This document shows positions 24,431 to 37,607 of a stretch of 64,000 nucleotides of DNA, one piece after another. How positions within the stretch are numbered: the stretch's first letter is position 1; every line of letters starts with the position of its first letter. The stretch covers positions 186,001 through 250,000 of the forward strand of contig JAYKXN010000129.1 of assembly GCA_037962975.1 (NCBI GenBank), given 5' to 3'. The position numbers and the translations under genes were made by a program. The DNA comes from Clitoria ternatea. Its lineage: Eukaryota > Streptophyta > Magnoliopsida > Fabales > Fabaceae. The notes beneath the pieces were generated by a model that saw only the letters and a list, made by a program, of their open reading frames with translations, was not told the origin of the DNA and searched no databases.

Positions 24431-24614
24431 AGTGTTGGAACTCGCCCTAGCGAGTAGGAGCCCGCTCAAGTGTTATCTGCTGGTTTTGTGTAGCTGGACT
24501 AGGGTCTTGCCAAGAGAGTGGCACCCTGACCCGTTTCCTTTTTCCTGACTCATGATGAGCACGAAAAATTTCCCCCTGTCTCGGATTTACTTTTATTTAA
24601 GTCAGGATGTTACA

Positions 24615-25949
24615 AAAAACGTCAAATAAGGCTAAAGTTATTAGTGTGGAAACATATATTTTGATACCATTATAGTAGTTAAAGTTTAAAAATCTAGAAT
24701 TGAATAATTATATTAGAATCTTTTACTTTTATATATAATTTATACTTTGTTTCATTTAAATAAAATTTATTTTTTAAAATCAAATAAAGATAAATTTAAT
24801 AAATCGTCACTTCTCAAATTACTTTTATTCATTAAATATACATTATATTTAGTGTTCTATGTTATGATTGAGACATTAATAAAAATGTAATAGTCATTAA
24901 AAAGATATATAAAAATTATTAAAATTAAAAATCTTATAATATTCATATATTTGTGAAGACAAAATTATGATGGTAGAAAATGAACATTTGATATAGAGAC
25001 ATTGTCTTTTTTCAAATAAATAAGTAATACTAATACTTGTGTATAATCATAATGTTTAAAATATATAAACAAACTAAGAAAATTATATGACAATAAAATA
25101 TATGATAAATAACTTGGCAGATACACCTATCATCTTATGGAATTCACATTCTAATTGTGATTTGACATAAAAGAACAAAATTGACATCTTGATGAATCCA
25201 TTCATAAACATAAACCATACATTATAGAAGTAAAATTAAAATGAATAAAAATAAAACTAGCATATTTTCCAGTATTATCTTCATCCCAATCATAAACGTG
25301 TTTTTTTGTTTCCACAAGATGGGAGCGCAACGAGATGAAGCGCTTTTTGAGGATACAAAACCTGTTGAAAATGCTTGTGCTAGGAGTGCTTATTAATTTA
25401 AAAAGATCTTGTGAGTGTGTCCACCAAAGGTGATTAAGTATAAATTTTGAAAGTAATAAAGTTAATGAACTAACTCGTGTTTATTGTAAAAAAAAGTGTT
25501 GAGACAATAATCCCTTAAAATAGGATTCCTTGACAAATAATAAAATATTTATTGAATAACAAAAAATTACAAAAATCAGTGAAAGGATTAGATTTCAATA
25601 AAAGTCATCATTATTAATTAAGTATACTTTAATTTGATTAAGATATATATAAAGAACCATCTAATAGTATTGAATTTGTTGTTATTATTATTTTTAAGCC
25701 AATACTAAATTGTTATACCAAATTACATAAGAAGATTATGGGGTGGCTTTAAATATAAGACTGAAATGTGTCACTCATAGATGTTGTTAGAAACCAACAA
25801 AAGAATTTGTCGTCATGGTGGACATTAAATGCCATGTACTATAGTTACACTATCAAAATAAAGAATAGTAAAATTTAACATCCTAAATTGGTGTATGTTT
25901 TATTTTTACTTGGTGTTAATATTTGTTTTAATGTTTAGAATACAAGTAA
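24615..25949. repeat. Satellite array, block 4
   Basis: The unit restarts with AAAAACGTCAAATAAGG after the LTR and then skips directly to AAAGTTATTAGTGTGGAAAC, which lies several hundred bases further on in intact units. A local deletion therefore adjoins the LTR insertion. The rest, to the unit end, is normal satellite closely matching 39130-39905 and 52040-52820. No gene is seen. Confidence 0.8.
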
Positions 25950-28900
25950 ATGATCAGCATGTGATAATATAGATTCATTGTGCATCCATATATATATATA
26001 TAAAGTGTGAAAATTTGGTTATTATAAAAAATAAGACATGATATATTTAAGAGGTCTATACATATAGAGAAGAGTTATACTATCAAAATCTTAATTTTAT
26101 CTTGAAGTAAAAATGTCAAATATGGTTATTAATGAATAACTAAAACATATTTAGACACATTTGTTATATTAGATTTATAAAATGTCACAATATCTATAGT
26201 CTTCTATCTAATAATTGGAGTGCAAAAATGTATATTGATGGCAACAAACATTAGTCATAGTCATTGGTTGAGGAAAAGACACATAACTAATTTTAAAGAT
26301 GAATAAACACTTCACTTTATTTTTCAGATGGATTCAGCTTAATTTATTTTTAGGATAATTTATAACATCATATTTATTAAGTGGCAACATTTCATCATGA
26401 CTGATTAAACTAATTGTAAGTGAGTTTGCTGAAATAAATACACAATATATGTTTAGGATCCCTTGAGTTATTTAATGTTGCTTTGGGTCCATATTCATGG
26501 CTTAGTGCAAACTAAATTTTGAACCCTAAATTATTGAGAGAAAATATGGCATCACATAAAGTAAATCTAAAGGTTGAGAATCACAAACTTATCAACTTTA
26601 TACATATAAAGATGAATTAGAAAGAGAAAATGTACAATGAAAATACTTTTTATTTTTGAATTATATAACAATACCAAATTATGGACTGACATCCAACTTC
26701 TAAGATCTTTTAGATTTCTTTTAAAAAATATAACTCATATATTTGCATCACACTTGCTTATTGTTATAAACATGTGTAAATATCTCAAACAATGACTCAT
26801 TTCTATATTGCTAACTTTTTTCTCTAGACGGGGATTTTATATATGTTAATAAATGAGTTCGTAGCATGTCAACTTTGACTTTTTAGGTCACAGGTCACAC
26901 TTAAAATGTGAATTCTTGAAGTTTATGAGTGTTTATCATACCCTAAATCCTAAACCATACATTATAGAAGTAAAATTAAAATGAATAAAAAATAAAACTA
27001 GCATCTTTTCCAGTATTATCTTCATCTCAATCATAAACTTGTGTTTTTTTTTGTTACCACAAGATGGGAGCGCAACGACATGAAGCACTTTTTGAGGATA
27101 CAAAACCTGTTAAAAATGCTTGTGCTAGGAGTGCTTATTAATTTAAAGAGATCTTATGAGTGTGTCCACCAAAGGTGATTAAGTACAAATTCTAAAAGTA
27201 ATAAAGTTAATGAACCAATTAGTGTTTATTGTAAAAAAAAGTGTTGAGACAATAATCCCTTAAAATAGGATTCCTTGACAAATAATAAAATATTTATTGA
27301 GTAAAAAATAATTACAAAAATCAGTGAAAAGATTAGATTTCAATAAAAGTCATCATTATTAATTAAGTATACTTTAATTTAATTAAGATATATATAAAGA
27401 ACCATCTAATAGTATTGAATTTGTTGTTATTATTATTATTTTTAAGCTAATACTAAATTGTTATACCAAATTACATATGAAGATTATAAGGTGGCTTTAT
27501 ATATCAGAGTGAAATGTGTCACACATAGATGTTGTTAGAAGCCTTAGACTTCAAGAATTCATATTTTAAGTGTGACCTGTGACCTAAAAAGTCAAAATTG
27601 ACATTCTACAAACTCATTTATTAACATATATAAAATCTCCGTCTAGAGAAAAAAAGTTAGCAATATAGAAATAAAAGTAAAATGATAAAAATAAATAAAA
27701 TTATCATACTTTATTACGTCTTAACTATGTATTCATCATATGAAACATAAACTTGTTTCTTTTTCATAAGATGGGAGTGTAACAACCTCGAGTACTTCTA
27801 GAAGATATATAACATATTGAAAATGCTTGTGATAGGAATCTTTTGATTGAAGGAGATGTTGTATATGTCTTCACAAAAGACAATCCAAGTGTAAATTTTG
27901 AAAATAATGAAGTTAGTAAACCAACTTGTGTTTATTTTAAAAAGAAAAAGTTGAGAACACAATCCCTTAAGATAGGATTATATAATGAAATGATAAAATA
28001 AGAGAAAATAATTCAAAATTACCGAAGGAAGAACGTTTCTAATAAAGTCATCATCATTGTTTACACTTTGATTTTATTAAGTTATGTATAAAGAACCACC
28101 TAATAATGCTTAACTGTATATTATTAAATCAAAATTATCATCATTGTGTATGTTTTAATTTAATAAAGATATATATAAAGAAGTATCTAATAATGGTTAG
28201 TTTTTTCTTTTCTTTAAATAAATACTCAACGCTTATATCAAACAACATACGAAGATTACAAGGGTGGTCTTACATATGTGACTTAGATATCACACTCGTC
28301 AAGTTTGTTATAAACCGGTAAAAGAATTTATTATCGTGATCAACAACGGATATTATGTAATTCACTTATAACAAAAAAAGATCACATGAGAATGGTACAA
28401 TTTTATTTAATAACTTCAAACATTGATATATCTTTCATTATTTTTCATTATGGTAACATGTTTTAGAATATTTATAATTTAAATCAATGATAATTATTAT
28501 ATATATTAATAAGTATTATATATATTAAAGATATTTAATATTACATAATAATATTTAACATACTTATGACCTGAGCATGATACTTAGATATGATAAATGT
28601 TTTCAAATCTTATACATTTTTATTTGTTGGTTATTTACTAACATACAAATCAAAATCACTTATATATTAAAATCAACCTTTTGTTACTCTGATTAATATG
28701 TGTAAATATCACAAACAATGACTTACTTATTTTTATGATGTTATTTATCATGACATTTGTCTGAATCTCATCAATCATGACTTTTTTATATATATGTAGA
28801 ACATATTAGTTATTAGTGTGGAAACATATATTTTGATACCATCATTGTATTGAAAATTAAAAATCTAGAATGAAATAAATATTTTATAATTTTTTACTTT

Positions 28901-30155
28901 TATATTTAATTTCTATTTTTTCTTCATTTAAATAAAATTTATTTTTTAAAATCAAATGAAGATAAATTTAATAAATCGCCACTTATCAAATTATTTTTAT
29001 TCATTAAATATATCTTATATTTAGTGTTCTATTCTATGATTGAGACATCAATAAAAAAGTAACATTCATAAAAAAGTTATATAAAAATTATTAAAATTTA
29101 AAATCTTATAATATTCATAAATTTATGAAGAAAAAATTATGATGGTAGAAAAGGAACATCTGATATAGACACATTGTCTTTTTCAAATAAATAAGTAATA
29201 CTAATACTTATGTATAATCATAAGGTTTAAAATATATAAACAAACTATGAAAATTAGATGTCAATAAAATATATGATGAATAAGTTGATAGAAACGACTA
29301 TCAACTTAAAGAATTCACATTCTAATTGTGATTTGACATAAAAGATCAAAATTGACATTTTATGAATCCATTCATAAACATAAAATCCTTTTCTATAAAA
29401 AATTTAACATTATAGAAGTAAAATTAAAATGAATAAAAAAATAAAACTAGCATCTATTCCAGCATGATCTTCATCTTGATCATAAACTTGAGTTTTTTTG
29501 TTACCAGAGGATGGGGGTGCAATGAGATGAAGCACTTTTTGAGGATACAAAACCTGTTGAAAATGCTTGTGCTAGGAGTGCTTATTAATTTAAAGAGATC
29601 TTGTGAGTATGTCCACCAATGGTGATTAAGTATATATTCTGAAAGTAATAAAGTTAATGAACTAACTAGTGTTTATTGTAAAAAAAAGTGTTGAGACAAT
29701 AATCCCTTAGAATAGGATTACTTGACAAATAATAAAATATTTATTGAGTAAAAAGTAATTAGAAAAATCAGTGAAAGGATTATATTTAGATAAAAGTCAT
29801 CGTTATTAATTATGTACACTTTAATTTATTAAGATATATAAAGAACAATCTAATAGTATTTAATGTATTGTTATTATTAAACTAATACTAAAATGTTATA
29901 CCAAATTATATATGAAGATTATGGGGTGACTTTAAATATCAGAGTTAAATGTGTCACTTATAGATGTTAGAAGCTAACAAAAGAATTGGTCATCATGGTG
30001 GACTTTAAATGTCATGTACTGCACTTACACTATCAAAATAAAGAACAGTAAAATTTAACAACCTAAATTGGTGTATGTTTTATTATTTCACTTGATGTTT
30101 TTGTTTGATATAATGTTTAGAATACAAGTAAATTATAATCATTTGATAGTCCCAT

Positions 30156-30191
<36 letters not shown>

Positions 30192-32335
30192 GTGAAAATT
30201 TTTGTTATTACAAAAAATAAGACATGACATATTTAAGAGGCCTATACGTACAGAGAAGACATATACTACCAAAATCTAAATTTTATCTTAAAGTAAAAAA
30301 CGTTAAATATGGTTATATTAATAAATAACTAAAACATATTTAGACATATCAGTTATATTAGATTTCTAAAAAGTCACAATATCTTTAGTCTTCTATCTAA
30401 TAATAGGAGTCAAAAAATGTATGATGGTAGCAGCAAACATTAGTCATAGTCACGGGTTGAGAAAAACTCACATAACTGATTTTAAAATATACATAACACT
30501 TCACGTTAATATCTAGATAGATTCGGGCTGATTTAATTTGAGGACATTGAGTAACATATTATTTAATAAGTGGCTACATTTTATCATGACTGATTAAACT
30601 AATTTCAAGTGAGGTTTCTCAAATAAATACACAATATATGTTTGGTATCCTTTGAGTTATTTAATGTTGCTATGGGTCTGTATGCATGGCTTAATACAGA
30701 CAAAATTTTGCACCCTAAAAAATAAAGAGAAAATATGGCGTCACATAAAGTAAATCTAAAGGCTGAGAATCATGAACTTATTATCTTTATACATATAAAG
30801 ATTAATTGGAAAGAGAAAATGTACATTGAAAATACTTTTTATTTTTTAAATTATATAACAATACCAAATTATGAATTGACATCCAACTTCTAAGATGTTT
30901 TATATTTCTTTTGAAAAATATAACTCATATAGTTGAATCAACCTTTCTTAATGTTATAAACATGTGTAAATATCCTAAATAATGACTTATTTACGTTCAT
31001 GATGTCATTTCTCATGACATTTGTTTAAATCTCTCCAATCATGACTTTTTTATATGTAGAACATATTAGTTGTTAGTGTGGAAACATATATTTTGATCAT
31101 TATAGTAGTTAAAGTTTAAAAATCTTGAATTGAATAATTATTTAATAATTTTTTACTTTTATATATCATTTATCATTTTGCTTCATTTAAATAAAAAATA
31201 TTTTTTTAAAATCAAATAAAGATAAATTTAATAATCGTCACTTCTCAAATTATTTTTATTCATTAAATATATGTTATATTTAGTGTTCTATGCTATGATT
31301 GAGGCATCAATAAAAATATAATATTCATCAAAAAGGAACATTTTATATAGAGAGATGTTATTTTTTTCAAATAAATAAGTAATACTAATACTTGTGTATA
31401 ATCATAAGGTTTAAAATATATAAACAAACTATGAAAATTAGATGTCAATAAAATATATGATGAATAAGTTGATAGAAACAACTATCAACTTAAAGAATTC
31501 TCATTCTAATTGTGATTTGACATAAAAGATCAAAATTGACATTTTATGATTCCATTCATAAACATAAAATCCTTGGGTATAAAAAATTTAACATTATGAA
31601 CTAAATTTAAAATGAATAAAAAAATAAAACTAGCATCTTTTCCAGCATCATCTTCATCTGGATCACAAACTTGTTTTTTTTGTTACCACAAGATGGGTGT
31701 GTAGTGACCCAAAGCACTTTTGAGGATACAAAACCAGTTGAAAATGCTTTGTGCTAGGAGTGGTTTAATTTAAAGAGATCTTATGAGTGTGTCCACCAAA
31801 GGTGATAAAGTATAAATTCTAAAAGTAATAAAGTTAATGATCTAACTTGTGTTTATTATAAAAAAAGTGTTGAGATAAGAATTCCTTAGAATAGGATTAC
31901 TTGGAAAATAATAAAATATTTATTGAGTAAAAAATAATTACAAAAATCAATGAAAGGATTAGATTTTAATAAAAGTCATCATTATTAATTATGTACACTT
32001 TAATTTGAATAAGATATATATATATAAAAACCATCTAATAGTATTTAATTTGTTATTATTATTATTAAACCAATACTAAAATATTATACCAAATTATATA
32101 TGAAGATTTTGGGGTGGCTTTAAATATCAGAATTAAATGTGTCACTCATAGATGTTGTTAGAAGCCAACAAAAGAATTTGTCATCATAGTGGACTTTAAA
32201 TGGAATGTACAACACTTACACCATTAAAATAAAGAATAGTAAAATTTAACATCCTAAATTAGTGTATATTTTATTATTTTACTTGATGTTAATGTTTGTT
32301 ATAATCATTTGAGAATATATATCCATTGTGCATAT
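25950..32335. repeat. Satellite array, block 5
   Basis: One compound unit (about 25978-30155) and one simple unit (30155-32335) make up this block. It is the near-identical counterpart of 1-6378. It differs by a 10-bp segment, GTTATGTATA, near 28080 that is missing in block 1, by TA-run length near 30165, and by scattered substitutions. No gene is seen. Confidence 0.88.
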
Positions 32336-33977
32336 CACTACAACAAAAAGGGAATTTAGCGGCGGTTATTTTGGAATATAGCGGCGGTTTAAACCGCCGC
32401 AACCGCTGGAATAACTACCAACAGTTTAACCGCAGGGAAAACCGCCATTATGATTTTATCTGCAGTTACAACCGCCGCAAAAAATAAAAGCCATTTAGAT
32501 GCCGCTTAAACCGTCACTGAAAGTGTCAATATTTTCAAAAAAATAGGTTTTCCTTAATTATAACAAATTATTTTTTATATCCACTAATTTTTAAAAGTCA
32601 GATTTTACCTTTTTTATAACATTTTTTTATACCCGTTAATGCTTTTAATGTGACAATTATAGATTATATTTTATATATTAATTGATATTTATATTTTAAA
32701 AATAAATTTTAATATACAAATTAATTTGATTATCAACATATAAATAAAAAAACTAAATTTCTAAAAATATAATTATGAGATCAATTTATAGTCAACTATA
32801 ATTATATTAATAACAAAATCAATATAGGTCTTAACCAGTTACACATCATTTATAATAAAAGTTAAACAATCATCTACAAACTCATATATATATATATATA
32901 GTCAAATAAAACATAAAGAAGCTAAGGTTGAACACTAGCCGAGGAAGAGGGCCTGGCTTGTGTAGGTGATCCTTCATCCTGAAATTAAAATAAATAAAAT
33001 ATAAATTATTGTTATGTATTAAAAAATATAGAAATTTAATCTATAGCAAATGGAACCTATATTAAATGGCAAGTCATATATAAATACCCAACAACCTGTA
33101 AATTATTTTATTAAAATTTATGTGAGGATATCAACTATAATAGATTTCATTATTATCTATGAATATTCAAAAGTTTGATGAATATCTATTTCATTAATAT
33201 GAATAGGATACAAAATAAATTTTTTTCTTTAGATACAAATGATAAATAGTTACTATTTACAATTATGAATATCCATTTAGATTTCTGATCTTATTATTAA
33301 TTAGACTACATAATTTTAGAAAAAGGATAAAGAAAATTGGAGGACTAATTAATAAAGTTATTTATAAAAAACTACAATCATATAGTATAAGAGGGGACTA
33401 GAGAACCAAATAAATCATATATCAAATTAGTTTGTAACAAACTAAAATATTTATTGAATTAGAAATTTTGTATGACGTAGAAAGTAGTTAAGAAATTAAG
33501 AAGAGGAAGTTTTGGTGATATTTTAAAATAAAAGTTTAAAGGCACTAGTTAGGTTGTTAGCAGTTTCCATTAAATAAAAACATGTTTGTGGATGGTGAAA
33601 TCATGGAATCCAAACTAGAAATGGAATCCTAAGTGCTGCTGCCAATCTGCGTTTAATGGATCCAATCAAAATTCTAAAAGCTACGAATCCCTCTGCTAGC
33701 CTAGTGGATCACCACCAACACTCAACCGTTCGTCAAAAGTTATTCGAACCCTTTATTTATTTTTTATGTATCTTACCTGTGCATGTTAAGGGTAATAAAA
33801 AGATTTCTATCAAATTTTAATTCTATAACAATGATAAGAGTTTTATGATCTAACTTTTAAAAAAGTAATATTATATGTGATGTTATATGCAAATGTTAAA
33901 TACTAAATATGTTTTTAGTCTAAAATTTGATTTTAATTTCTATGTTTTAAAATATTGGTTTAAGTTCTTGTGTTTTG
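25950..33977. repeat. Copy 2 of the recent ~8-kb duplication
   Basis: This is the counterpart of 1-8017. In copy 2 the CACTA-A element continues past 33977 to its 3' end, so copy 2 keeps the older arrangement and copy 1 the deleted one. Identity over the whole length, including AT-rich non-coding DNA, implies recent duplication or conversion. Confidence 0.88.
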
Positions 33978-34266
33978 TAAATAATGGTTTACACATTGTC
34001 TGAGGCAAACATATTCATATCAAACCAAGGAAAATGAATTGAAGGCTGTGATTCATAACATAATTGTTTCAAAAATCAAAATCAAGGACCAGCATTATTT
34101 GATCTCAAGCTTGAAGAGAAAAATCTATGATATTTCCTAGGATCAGCCAAGTCCAGCACACCAAATTACTAACCACAGATTAATTGTAGTTGAACACATA
34201 TGAAATGAAAGAGAAAGAAACAAGTATTCGTCATATGAACTCACAATCAAATAAGCACTTGATTAC
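32650..34266. other. Left interior of CACTA-A3
   Basis: This is AT-rich sequence shared with A1 up to 33977 and unique in the window from there on. Apart from the possible 18-codon minus-strand exon at 32922-32978, nothing coding is recognisable. The stretch 33560-33770 is less AT-rich (AGTGCTGCTGCCAATCTGCG) and may be another captured piece, but all frames are broken. Confidence 0.35.
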
Positions 34267-35085
34267 CTTGGCTTTAGAGCTTGTAAAATGTATTCAGAAG
34301 CATTTATAGGAAGGGTATGAAGCATCTCATATATGCCACTCCCAATGAGTTCCCTAATTGCAAAGACAAAACAAAACAAATTAAATAGAAGTTTGACAGC
34401 ATGGATACTACAAGAATATGTATTGACTATTGCTTACAAACTAAACAATAAAAAAAAAACTAGCCACTGACTATATGCACAAGTTTATAGAAAATTATTT
34501 TTTCTCTCTCTAAAACTTAGAATTCATTGAAAAAGTAATTCAGCAAAAAGGTAAGTTAGTGGAGTAGAAGCACAGGGGCCAGATCCAGGTAACATGCTAC
34601 TTTCCCTCTGGAAAGAGTTATAGTCTGCATCTCAAAAGTTAGTGGAATCATTTAGTGTCTTTGTTGCACCCTCTGTTTAAACATGAAGTTCCAGACTTTC
34701 CCTCTCAATTACTTTTTCAACATCAAAACGCAAGCTGTTGTTTCTACAAAGTAAAGCCACGGTATTCAGAGATACAAAAATGATGTTACCAAGTTCAAAT
34801 GCAGCACAGCCAGAAGAATCCAATCCTGGTAATTTATAAGTGATCCAATCAACTTTGCTTGCATCAAGATTACTGCATTCTCCAATATCCCTATCACCAA
34901 GAACAACACATCTTATGGAAGACCAACAAAAGGGCCTAGCACTTTGTAAAACTGTTGTAGCACAAACATCCATTTGCTCTTTGTTAACTCTGACCCTTTT
35001 GCAGAAACATCTCCCAAGACAAGAAGCAAGTCAGGCCTCAAACTCTCAAAAGATTTCTGGGCAGTTGGTGCATCACTAAATTAAA
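34267..35085 (-). pseudogene. Captured calcineurin-like metallophosphoesterase gene fragment
   Basis: Read on the minus strand from 35085 leftward, the frame gives LRPDLLLVLGD, SAKGSELTKSKW, QQFYKVLGPFVGLP, a frameshift near 34920, then VVLGDRDIGECSNL, KLPGLDSSGCAAFE and EKVIERESLEL. A separate exon at about 34354-34267 reads RELIGSGIYEMLHTLP and YILQALKPR before a GT donor. Order and wording match plant metallophosphoesterases of the Ted1/Cdc1/MPPE1 type (often named after yeast C630.12). Those are membrane proteins of the secretory pathway, probably acting on GPI-anchor ethanolamine phosphate. The first GD metal-binding motif is kept; the C-terminal GHxH-type region and most exons are absent. 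The fragment runs opposite to the element's 5'-3' naming and is non-functional. Confidence 0.82.
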
Positions 35086-35519
35086 AAGAGTCAAGAGAAT
35101 GAAACCCAAATGTGAATGTCAATGTTCACATTCACCAATTAAGTAAATCAAAATTCTAAGCTAGCATGAGGCTTGCCACTACAAACATACAAGCCACATG
35201 AACTAAGCACTACCTAAAGTCCTATAGAAAAAGGTTCAACTTAGGACTACCATAGTCTATAATCCAATATTACACTTACCTCTTGATTACCAAACACAAG
35301 AAAATTAAGCAAATAAACAAAATAAAGAAGTTCTTATTACATGAGCCATCATTTTTCCTCCCATGCAATATTTTTAAGTTCAATTAAACCCACAAATTAA
35401 TCTTCGAAATTGTATCAGTGAAACATTCACCTTCCTAAATTTCTAAAAAACACATGTTAATCCACGATTCATTTTAGCCATTCTCCACTTTATTTTTATA
35501 GTTGTTCCTCCAGCAAAAG

Positions 35520-36220
35520 TACCTGTTGAACAAGAGATAAACAATGATTAGGCTGACCCAAATAGAAACATAGGACTTGTGCTCTCTTTAGAGAAACCAG
35601 ATCTCTTGGGAACTATTTTAGAAGCTTCAAAACAAAAAACAAGTTATGTTAATAAAGAGAAATTGAGTACCATATGGATGAATCCTATATCATGGTGCAG
35701 ACAAGTACAATTGGTAAGATGTTCTGCAACTTCCCTAAGCTCCCCTTTTGAGGAGGACCATTTCTAAGTAGCAATAAGCAAAAGATCATCTAACCATGTT
35801 TGATTTATAGTATAAATGAAACCAGATCACAGTATAAATGAAACAAAAATGTTCTCTAATTAGAAAAGTACCTGTTGAACAAGAGATAAAGAACGATTAG
35901 GCTGACCCAAATAGAAACATAGGACTTGTGCTCTCTTTAGAGAAACTAGATCTCTTGGGAACTATTTTAGAAGCTTCAAAACAAAAAACAAGTTGTGTTA
36001 ATCAAGAGAAATTGAGTACCATATGGATGAATCCTATATCATGGTGCAGGCAACTACAATTGGTAAAATGTTTTACAATCTTCCCTAAGCTCCCCTTTTG
36101 TGGAAGACCATTTCTAAGTAACAATAAGCAACAGATCATCTAACTATGTTTGATGATAATACATCAAAATAATACAGGATCAAAGTGTTCTGGGAAAACA
36201 TCAAGTTTGTTGAAGTCAGC
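35520..36220. repeat. 349-bp tandem duplication inside CACTA-A3
   Basis: Two head-to-tail copies have matching points at 35579 and 35928. They are shared with A2 (15050-15750). Each copy begins with AGTACCTGTTGAACAAG, which on the minus strand looks like a splice acceptor context (CTTGTTCAACAG), so the unit may be a duplicated exon of a captured gene. The minus frame is short and unassigned. Confidence 0.75.
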
Positions 36221-37440
36221 AGCCTACATTTAATTTAGATTTCCTGAACCTAATGCCTTCGGGGATTGGCTTCAGTTTTAGGATTTTTTTTCTTCTTCTA
36301 TAGTGTACAGGTAATGCAGTTGAATCGAAAGATTCATTACTAATCAAAAGATTCATCACTAAAATCATAATAATTTTTTTAGGAAAAGTTGTATAGAACT
36401 TACATGGAAATGAGAGAGTCACTGCATTAATGTTAATTTTAAATTAGAAAAATTCACTTTTTAATTTCTTGACATGTGTCCTGAGCCACACATACAAAAG
36501 CCAATCTATTATTTACATTTTATGCCTTTTATTTTTTTCCATATATATTCCTCAGAAGCCTTTTTCAAGAACAAAGTAACTCCACAGAGCAAGAAGGGAT
36601 ATTGGAAGGTACAAAGATAGCACATGGACTACAGAATCAGCAAATGCTCAAGCAGAATTGAGCTTTCCACAAAGAAGACAGTGAAAATTATTAGATATTA
36701 AAAAAGCCTATGAGATTTTTGTATTCACTCTATTTGTAGTTTTCCAAATAGAGCAAAAAAACATCATAACCTTTCACACCTAAACAGAGCAACAAACATA
36801 CAGATTAATTAAATTTGTTGAAGAGAGTTTTCCCTATACGTTAATTAAATTTGTCTATTTCCACTCAATTAATCAATCAATATTAAAATGACTTATAGAT
36901 AACGTATAAGTGCGATTAAAAAATCGTAACTTTATCAATAACACTCTCACTTCAAAAGGCGTATAAGAAATCTCCAGAGCAAGTTCTAGAAGTATTGAAA
37001 ACACTTTGTTATGTCACTTTCATGGTTATTAAACCAGCGAGGAGAAGGATATTCTGGCATTATACTTTTTAACCACTAACAATGTGTTTCATTTTTACTA
37101 GCAAATATAGTACCAATGAACAAATGACCAACTAGCAATATGAGAAACATGGGAAGTAGCAGTACCTTAATGATGTGAGAACGATGGCAAATGAAGGCAC
37201 TAAATGTCTCACCAATTGTCATGAGTAACAGGACGCAGGCACGAAAGCATCGACGGTAGATGAGGGAGTGACACGTGAAATACATGAGGGGGAAAGTGAA
37301 AGGGGGAAGTGAATGATTACAGGTTTAGGGATTTTGGACAACTGAAGGGAAAAGAGCTGAATGGAAAAGAGGGAAACCGAATGGATACAGGAGAAATGAA
37401 TGGGTCAGACATGTGCGAGGCATGTGCATCTTTAGTTGGG
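36221..37440. other. Right interior of CACTA-A3
   Basis: A counterpart of 15751-17040 in A2. On the minus strand, 37285 down to 37076 is open and hydrophobic (KVLLLPMFLILLVGHLFIG), which could be a captured signal-anchor exon upstream of the phosphoesterase exons. The open stretch is kept in both copies despite point changes. The assignment is weak. Confidence 0.3.
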
Positions 37441-37607
37441 TATTAACGGCGATTCAAGTGATACACAGGCCCAACCGCCTTTATAATAATCTATTAGTGG
37501 CGGTTAAATAAAATCGCCACTAAAACCGCGGGAATGCTCTCAGCGGCGGCGGTTATTATAAAACCGCCACTATATTCCTGCCGCTAATTTCTCATTTTCT
37601 TGTAGTG

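Larger units (their letters stand above)
21249..24614 (+). mobile_element. Large solo LTR, Tekay/chromovirus-like (3366 bp)
   Basis: The sequence starts TGTAACATCC and ends GGATGTTACA, and is flanked by AAAAA on both sides (21244-21248, 24615-24619), the 5-bp duplication expected of LTR retroelements. No gag-pol or primer-binding site is present, so it is a solo LTR left by recombination. Its length fits the long LTRs of Tekay/Del-type Ty3 elements (family knowledge). It contains a (TTC)15 run at 21448-21493, an alternating tandem repeat at about 22040-22930, and dense CCGAGTG motifs at 23690-24430. The same motif appears reversed in the LTR at 53683-59234, so the two elements are related. 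The long minus-strand ORFs here follow the repeat period and are not genes. Confidence 0.8.
32336..37607. mobile_element. CACTA family A, copy A3 (most complete)
   Basis: The element starts CACTACAACAAAAAGGGAAT and ends CTCATTTTCTTGTAGTG, with TAT on both sides (32333-32335, 37608-37610) as the 3-bp target duplication. It is 5272 bp long. Subterminal AGCGGCGGTT/AACCGCC repeats occupy both ends (about 32345-32520 and 37440-37590). No transposase frame is present. The interior holds minus-strand pieces of a metallophosphoesterase gene (34267-35085), a 349-bp tandem duplication (35520-36220), and a possible small terminal exon on the minus strand at 32922-32978 (acceptor TTTCAG, then DEGSPTQARPSSSASVQP and a stop), which I cannot assign. 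Confidence 0.92.
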
